A DNA stretch of 64,000 bases, taken from assembly GCA_032690845.1 (NCBI GenBank), contig CM064430.1:1784949-1848948 (forward strand), written 5' to 3'. The translations under genes were made by a program, and so were the position numbers. This stretch comes from Eleusine coracana subsp. coracana (taxonomy: Eukaryota; Streptophyta; Magnoliopsida; Poales; Poaceae). Shown here piece by piece: positions 57,530 through 64,000 of this stretch. Numbering within the stretch: the stretch's first letter is position 1; every line of letters starts with the position of its first letter. Below the pieces are notes generated by a model. It ran no database searches. It was not told where the DNA came from and worked only from the letters and a program-made list of their open reading frames with translations.

Positions 57530-59299
57530 TGAGATGAACAGCTTATATTTGTTGGTGGATAATTGAACTGTTGGTCAGAATGTAAAAATATACATGTCAG
57601 AGGCGTCACCTCTGGTTGTTGAAAACTTGTTATGTGATAATGCAAGGTCACACCTGATTCGGCAAGTTTCACTTGTTAAGGACCATTCTTGAAATTGGCA
57701 AAATGTTTCTGTTTCTTTCATAACCTCAAATTCTTGGTAGAGCATTCTGATTTATCCTCCATTGCCAATTTGAAGCTCATGTCCACTAGGAACTGAAGAT
57801 ATATTGTTGTTCTTTTGACCGAAAGCTGAATCTTGGTTCTTATGACTGAAAGTGGAATTGTAGTGTTTTGTTTTCAGTATGTTCTCTCAACTAAGATAAC
57901 AGTTTTAGCTTTTTATCTCCCCTAGACTATTTGTAACAGAAAGTTCTCAAATGTTAATTAGTTTGATTTCTGTACAAACTATTGGCTTATCCTATCACTA
58001 GTTCTGAGCTGCTATTATTTTGTTTTCTTTATCAAATGCTTCATTGCATATGTATATTGTAGCTTGTTCTCTTCAAAAAAGCAAAAAGAAAGGCCTAATT
58101 AACTTTCTTGTTTGTTCAAATGCGAACTGGAACAACTTCTGCCTTGTCTTAATAGACTCCGAATGACAATCTGTTCTTCTGTCCCTTGACCCGTGTAGCT
58201 GTTTTGTAACTTGAATTGCTCGCAAATAGCAACTGTGTATGCTCTGTATATGACAATGCAACGTAGGTGGGACTGCTACTACTGCCTTGTACAACATTTA
58301 TTTAGTGTTTTGATACTGATTCACATATATTTATTAGTTGAAACTTGAAAGGAACTAAATGATAAATGTGTTCTGCATTTCGAAAGAAAAATTCATGTGA
58401 TGCCACAAATAATTTTTTGTAAGGCTCTGCCTGTTCATTGGGACTATTCTTTATATTCACAAGTTTTTCGAACAACATAAAACAGAACCTTATGATCCGT
58501 TGCAACTGCAGATAATAAATTAGATAATTTTTACTAACCATTCTTAGTTTTTAGATACCAAGTTTTAGCACTCCTTACTGTTGCGTCCTTAAAAATTCAA
58601 TATTGATCTATGGAATACTTTTATCTTCTGTATGCATGATTCTTTTCAGATTCTACCGGCACCTTGTTGTTCACATATGCGGATCTCATTTCTGGAGCTA
58701 AATTATTACATTTTGCTTTTGAAAATTGAATATCTGACAATGTAACGTCACATCTGATTCAGTTTTTGTCATGCTTGACTTATTAGGGACATTTCTTGAT
58801 ATCGGCAAGATGTGCCTGTGAAGTAATTGGCTTATTATTATTATTATTGTCACAAGTTGGTGATCTACAGTATTAAACAGTGGCATTTCCACATGAAACA
58901 GTTTTAACATGTATGCTTGATATATACTTTTCAGGTTGTGCCAACAGAGAACTGTGATTGCCTGTGGAGACAAACTAATCACTACTGAAGCAAAGTATGA
59001 CTGGTATATGGACTACTTACAAATGCATCCAAGCCAATCATCTGTCTTTGGCACGCCAATGCTTTGAAATATGTTAAATGTATCAAGTAGTTTTGTCAAT
59101 GATACTGTATGCAAATATGGTCAGTAGAGGACCATGTGTGTTGTGTCTCTATACTGTCTTATGGTCAGCAGAGGACCATGTGTTGTGTCTCTATACTGTC
59201 TCTACAGCTCGTTATCATTATGCACCTGTTGTTTCAGTGGTTGGCTTTATTATATGAAAGTATGCAAGACCATTGTTTAGAAAACCAGGAGATATGGTG
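57530..59299 (+). repeat. Reiterated 3' tails of F-box G with spare last exons
   Basis: 56880-57480 and 57545-58660 share order (GAATTGTTCGTCGGAATGTAAA, GGTTGAAAACT, ATGCATGAT.CTTTTCAG). Acceptor-like ends followed by family tail text appear at 58650 (TTCTTTTCAG/ATTCTACCGGCACC) and 58935 (ACTTTTCAG/GTTGTGCCAACAG). Otherwise non-coding. 59109-59215 contains a short repeat of TATGGTCAG.AGAGGACCATGTG. Confidence 0.6.
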
Positions 59300-59690
59300 C
59301 TCCGTCAGCTCTGGCTGAAGTAAGCAGTTTATCGTCTCTGAACTTCCTGTTTCAGCTGCCACTTGTTTTATGTTACCATAATCTTTGTTCTTGATTATTT
59401 TCTCTGCTAGTTATATCAAGTAAGCAACTATCTTGAGTCTCTCATTCCCAAAGATTTTTATTAGCAGCTCAAACCAGCTCCAGCTCCAGCTGGAGACGTG
59501 AGACAAACATCATGTTCTTATTAGCACGGATAGGTCCAAGGTTTATGCTTCGCCCCTTGTTCAGTCTCTTCCTGCCTTTGCATTGCAACTGTTTGTTGAG
59601 CAAGTCTCTGCCCTCGATCGATATAAGCATACTTGAACACATGACAGTGCCCCAGACACTGTTTGCACATGCGTCTGTCATCGCCCTTAA
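59300..59690 (-). pseudogene. Relic of the Rx_N-like family (C-terminal and N-terminal scraps)
   Basis: 59301-59385 matches antisense text of the C-terminal part (CCGTCAGCTCTGGCTGA...TCAGCTGCCACTTGT against CCGTCAGTTCTGGCTGA...TCGGCCACTTCTTGT at 53336). 59520-59640 reads on the minus strand ISIEGRDLLNKQLQCKGRKR, matching TYMEGTDLLDEHRRQAPRGQ of the 46-47 kb copy. The roughly 300 codons between are gone. It lies behind F-box G. Confidence 0.6.
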
Positions 59691-60247
59691 ATGGTGCAGT
59701 GATCTCTCGTTGGTGTCTGTTTCGGTTGCATTAACGTTCAGTAGCGTATAGAACAGAGCGTTTTGAACAGGTTGGAGACCCCAACGTGAAGGAACATCTG
59801 GCTACTGCTAAATTCGAAGTAGCATGAACCAACAAACTTCGTCACGGCGTGATAGCTTGAATATCTGGCTATTCGCCAAAAAAAAAAAAGGAACATGAAT
59901 ATCTGGCTACTGCTAAATGTAGACTCCAAATGCATTTTGCATGAAATAGAAATGCTTCTCACTCCAACTTAACTCAGGATCGACAAAATCATAGGGCTTT
60001 AAATGGACCATTCCATTCTCATGTTAATTGTCTTCGCTTAATCTCTGTGCTCTCAATACAAAATCTAAATAAAACCTCATTTTTATTTGATACGACTACT
60101 ATGTATCAATTATTGTTGCTAGTTGCAGTGAAATTCAAGTAAACCAAGAGTATACAAAAATAATAAATAAAAAGAAAACCAGGCAGTGCTAGGCAAACAC
60201 TGAAGCTGGTCGAGCCGAACCATGTAGAGGCCGCCTGTCATCCTCAC
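59691..60247. other. Upstream region of F-box H
   Basis: Two imperfect copies of GAACA.GAATATCTGGCTA.TGCTAAAT (59790 and 59890) flank an A run. No GGGCC cluster like those of copies E and G. No coding sequence. Confidence 0.4.
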
Positions 60248-60328
60248 ATGACAGGCTTGACAGCCTGTTCCCCAACCCAATCGATCCCCACCCAAATTGC
60301 CGCCGCCGCCGCGGACAACGACGGTACC

Positions 60329-63300
60329 ATGTCGCCGCCGCCGGAGTTGATGGACGAGCTCATCTTCGACATCCTCCTCCGTCTTCCCGCGGACGAGCCC
60401 GAGCACCTCCTCCGCGCCTCCCTCGTCTGCAAGCCATGGCTCCGCGTCGTTTCCAAGCCCGCCTTCCTCCGCCGCTACCGCGCCTTCCACGGGGCGCCGC
60501 CGCTGCTCGCCGTCCTCCACAGGCTCCAGGTCCCAGACGGCGACCCCGCCCCACACTTCACCCCCACCACGCGGGTGCCCCCCTTCCCGCACCCGGGCGC
60601 CGACGGCCGCCGCACGCGCCCCCTCGACTGCCGCCACGGCCGCGTCCTCATCTACATGGTGGAAGACGACGAAGTCGATTACCTTGTCTGGGACCCCGTC
60701 ACGGGCGAGCGGCACTGCCTGCCGGAGCCGGGCATCCGCTGGATGGCTCACACCGCCGCGGTGTTCTGCGCCACCCCCGGCTGCGACCACCTCGACTGCC
60801 ACGGCGGCCCCTTCCGTGTGGCCTTCGTGGCCTCGGACTACACGGTGGACATCATCTGGGCGAGTGTCTACTCCTCAGAGACGAAAGAGTGGAGCACGCC
60901 GGTCCCTCTTAGCAACGGTGGTGATTGGTACGTCAAGGCCAGGCGCGGCGCAATTGTTGGAGACGATGTCTTCTTCACAGTTCGGAACACTGGGATAGTC
61001 AGGTATGACTGGGGCAAGAACTGCACATCTGTGATCAAACCACCAGCTTCCGTGGCGTATGATGCGTGGGTCGCCCTCATGGAGATGGAGGATGGTTCCC
61101 TGGGTCTCGCCAATATAGTGGAGTCGAGCCTTAACCTGTGGTCGAAGAAGGTGAATCCTGAAGAAGCTGCAGAATGGGTGCTATCCAGGGTTATTGAGCT
61201 GAAGAACGTTATACCTATTGCTGGTCTCGAAGCATTTGTGGCTGGTTTTGCAGAGGGTGTGCAGGTCATCTTTGTAAGCTCAGGTTTTGGCTTATTCACT
61301 ATCGAGCTCAAATCAGGACGGGTGAAGAAGATTGATGAGCCAGGGGTCTACTATTCTGTCCTGCCATACATGAGCTTCTATACTCCTGGTACTGTACTAA
61401 GCCCTTGGTTATCTGTCCTCATGCATTTTACAGCTTTAGTATGTTCTGGTCTGTGAACACTTAGTTGTAATGTAAGCAATATTTCCTATTTTCACAAGCA
61501 GAGCTTTAGTTTGTTGCAACTCAAACCAAAACTCTACAAATCAAGTCTAAATTGAATCCTGAAATTGGAATTGTTAACCTTGCAATGATTGAGGTTTAAT
61601 AACCCCGTTGATCTAGTATTGTCATGTTGCCTTGCTTCAAATTTTTGTTTCAAAGATTATGTTATTTTCTAGCATACCTGAACCTCACATCGATCTCTAG
61701 CTCAGTCTTGTAACTTTTGCAGTTAATACCAACACATAGCTCATCAAGTGTAACTTACTTAGGACTAGCACATTATCCATGCTGGAGAAAACTTAATAAT
61801 ATATGATAATGCAAGGTCACACCTAATTCGGGTCAGGTTTGACTTTTTACAAACCACTTGAAATTGGCAAGATGTACCTGATAGCTAGTTACTGTTTCTT
61901 TCAGAAATCGTGACCTTAAAATCTTGATAGAATATACTGACATATCCTGTGCAAGCTCAAGTCCAGTAGGAACTAAAGATATATTATTGTTCATTTGACT
62001 GAAAGCTAAATCTTGGTTCTTTTGACTGAAAGCAGAATTGGAGTGTTTTGGTTTGAGTTTTTTCTTTGAATGGAGAGAGTAGTTTCAGCATTTTGCTTCT
62101 CTGGAATAGATTTAGATAGAAAGTTCTCAAACGTTAGTTTGGCTCTACATAATAGTTGTGGCTGCTAATTATATTATTTTCTTTATAGTTGTTCACACTA
62201 CATTGCATATGTATATAGTATATATGGTATTTTCTTCTCTTAAAAAAGCGAAAAAAAAGTTCTAATTAACTTTCTAGCTTTCTGAATTCGTATTGACTCA
62301 CATGATAATTGATTTTCTTTACTGGAAGAGCTTCTACCCTGTCCTAATAGACTCACATGGCAATTGTTTCTGTTGGCCGTTGACCTGTGTGGCTACTTTG
62401 TAACTTGAAAATCTGTAAATTCTGTACATCACAATAGAACGTAGGTGGGACTGTGGGAACTGGGAACTACTGCACTTCATAACTCTTCATGGACTGGTGC
62501 ACTGCACATCATTGATATTGTATTCTAGTACTGATTCATATATTTAGTTGAATGGGACTAACTGATAAACGTGCTCTATAGATTTAGAAAGAAACTTTGT
62601 ATGACAGAACAATGTCACACAAAATCATTGATATTATATTCTAGTACTGATTCGTATATTTAGTTGAATGGGACTAACTGATAAACGTGCTCTATAGATT
62701 TAGAAAGAAACTTTGTATGACAGAACAATGTCACACAAAATCTTATTTTGTCAGGTTCTGCCTGTTCGTTCACTGGGACAATTCGTGGCAAGGTTTTCGA
62801 ACAGCATATAAACTGAACCTTATGATCCTTTACAGCTGTAGTGATAAGCCATTAGCTAATAGTTTACTGGCCGTTTGGCTTAAGCCTTGTTTTACTATAC
62901 ACTTTTTAGATATTAGGTGTGAGCACTCCTACAGTTTCGTCTTTAAAATCACTATATTGATCTATGGATTATTTAAATTTTTATGCTTTTACATTATTGT
63001 AATCATGCATTTTCAGCTTCAGTATGTTTTGCTTAAGTGGTTGGTTCTGTTTTGTGAACAATTAGTTGTAATGTAAGTAATATTTGCCATATTCTCATAT
63101 AGAAACAATCCCTGTGTTGGAGAGCACTTGATAAGTGGCATTCGAGGTTCCATAAATTTGCTGATCTAGTGTTATCCTCTTACTATGCTTCAGATTTTCT
63201 TTTTTTTAAAATGTTATTTTCTAGCATAGCTGAACCTCACACCTCTTGCTCAGCCTCATAAACGCTGCAATTAGTACTAGCACATAGCTCATCAAAGTGT

Positions 63301-63450
63301 AGAAGCTGAGTTTGTCTTCTTATCTTTTCAGATCGTGCTAGATTGTCATCGGTAGCAAGGAACCATGGATTCAATGACCTCCGATGTGCTGCCGGCAGTA
63401 AGAGCTTGCAAAATGGTCAAGTCTGTAGTTCTTGCCTTGGCTTGTTTTAG
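60329..63450 (+). CDS. F-box/propeller protein H (about 392 aa, long intron, atypical last exon)
   Basis: I place the start at ATG 60329 (MSPPPELMDELIFDILLRLP), matching the paralogs; an in-frame ATG at 60248 would add 27 residues. F-box (LLRASLVCKPWLRVVSK), FLRRYRAFHGAPPLLAVLH, DCRHGRVLI, VWDPVTGE, CDHLDCHGGPF, YSSETKEWSTPV, MEDGSLGLANI, LNLWSKKV, GFAEGVQVIFV, PYMSFYTPG. The donor is at 61388. The nearest family-type acceptor is ttatcttttcag before 63332, giving a 1.9-kb intron and 39 tail residues to TAG 63448-63450; the paralogs have 13-20. The first exon is free of lesions. The terminal exon is uncertain because the intron contains duplicated tail sequence. Expected SCF substrate receptor. 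Confidence 0.75.
61389..63331 (+). repeat. Long intron of F-box H, with reiterated tail sequence
   Basis: 62506-62600 and 62625-62750 share nearly identical text (TTGATATTGTATTCTAGTACTGATTC, GGGACTAACTGATAAACGTGCTC), an about 115-base tandem repeat. 61790-62040 resembles the tail of F-box G (ATGATAATGCAAGGTCACACCTAATTCGG). No gene inside. Confidence 0.6.
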
Positions 63451-64000
63451 AGCTGCTACTATCATATTTGCCTTGAGCAGTCTAGACAGACAACCGCAAG
63501 TTATTATGATCTTTTGTGATTGACTTGTCGAATCGGTCACCAATAACTTGTAGTAAGAGCTAACAAAATGTTCACGCTGGTCATCCTGATTTTTGTGCTC
63601 TTGGGTTTCTGCTACTACTATCACATATTATTTGATACTAGCTATCTAGTGCAAACTACAAAGCATGCATGCATCAACCCCAATCTCTGTGACTGTGAAA
63701 TAGCCATGTGTGTGTTTAACTGGGCCCCAGCTTTGAATTAGTTTACTATTGACTGAGATTCTGAAATGAAAAGAGGGAAAGAGGAAAGATCAAGCAGATA
63801 GGATCTTTGGGAGCATTAGGACTGTCCAGGGATGAGTTAGTTAATGGCCCCATCTCTATGCTTCTTATTGTGAAATTTATCCAGATCTTGAATCATTGTG
63901 ATGCAAGTCTGAGGTTTAAGTTTCAGCTTATTGGACATTCCCTTCTTTTCCTGGGAAATGAATTTGTGGTTCGATCAATTTCACATTTTAGCCTTTCCTT
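63451..64000. other. 3' flank of F-box H to window end
   Basis: No gene, relic or transposon end recognised. An antisense Rx_N-like copy would be expected soon after the window if the module pattern holds. Confidence 0.35.

Overview
The window is plant nuclear DNA, almost certainly from a grass (Poaceae, probably panicoid). The reasons are GC-rich first exons beside AT-rich introns and flanks, GT-AG introns, the transposon spectrum (RTE and L1 LINEs, tRNA-derived SINEs, Tourist and Stowaway MITEs, hAT, MULE, CACTA, Helitron and Gypsy LTR pieces), and two protein families I associate with grasses. There are no operons, CRISPR arrays or free-standing tRNA/rRNA genes.

The backbone is a local cluster of two families. 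The first is an F-box family on the + strand: an N-terminal F-box, then a roughly 300-residue propeller-like region. A long first exon ends in a conserved YTPG-type tail and is followed by a phase-1 intron and a tiny last exon. Copies: A (1-721, cut by the window edge), B (1278-4061, two units fused head to tail, with a stop), C (5300-6804, frameshifted, 3' half tandemly duplicated to about 10546), a fragmented relic (17790-23557), D (23760-24820, 5'-truncated), E (40003-41500, intact), F (50326-51826, one frameshift), G (55741-57529, intact) and H (60329-63450, intact first exon, odd last exon). These would act as substrate receptors of SCF ubiquitin ligases.

The second family is an all-helical-looking protein of about 450-470 residues. 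Its N-terminus resembles the Rx_N/coiled-coil end of grass immune receptors, but it has no NB-ARC or LRR, and it ends in a basic KRR cluster. Copies: 14444-15828 (-, broken), 30829-32241 (-, intact), 36367-37716 (+, intact), 46016-47346 (-, frameshift), 53208-54532 (-, frameshift). I also find five short relics (about 4.6, 10.6, 26.8, 49.9 and 59.3-59.7 kb) that simple gene calling would miss. The layout is repeatedly F-box (+) followed by Rx_N-like (-), so the duplicating unit appears to be a convergent two-gene module.

Region by region: 0-11 kb, F-box A-C with duplicated 3' tails and two relics. 12.0-13.2 kb, an unrelated small multi-exon gene on the - strand with a mitochondrial-presequence-like start. 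13.9-16.5 kb, a segment duplicated at 28.9-33.2 kb, each copy carrying an Rx_N-like gene. 16.5-28.9 kb, nested transposons (a Stowaway-like MITE with an inner inverted-repeat element; a MULE inside an hAT inside an F-box relic; an LTR and CACTA end). 32.5-36.3 kb, SINEs, a CACTA-like element and a Helitron end. 36.4-38.2 kb, an intact Rx_N-like gene with a twin-primed L1 insertion just after its stop. 40-47 kb, F-box E, then an RTE LINE with perfect target duplication and an Rx_N-like pseudogene. 48-64 kb, more F-box/Rx_N-like pairs with reiterated 3' tails.

The window looks like a fast-evolving birth-and-death cluster. Intact loci sit beside frameshifted, truncated and transposon-split copies. 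Family assignments rest on motifs read by eye; no database search was run.
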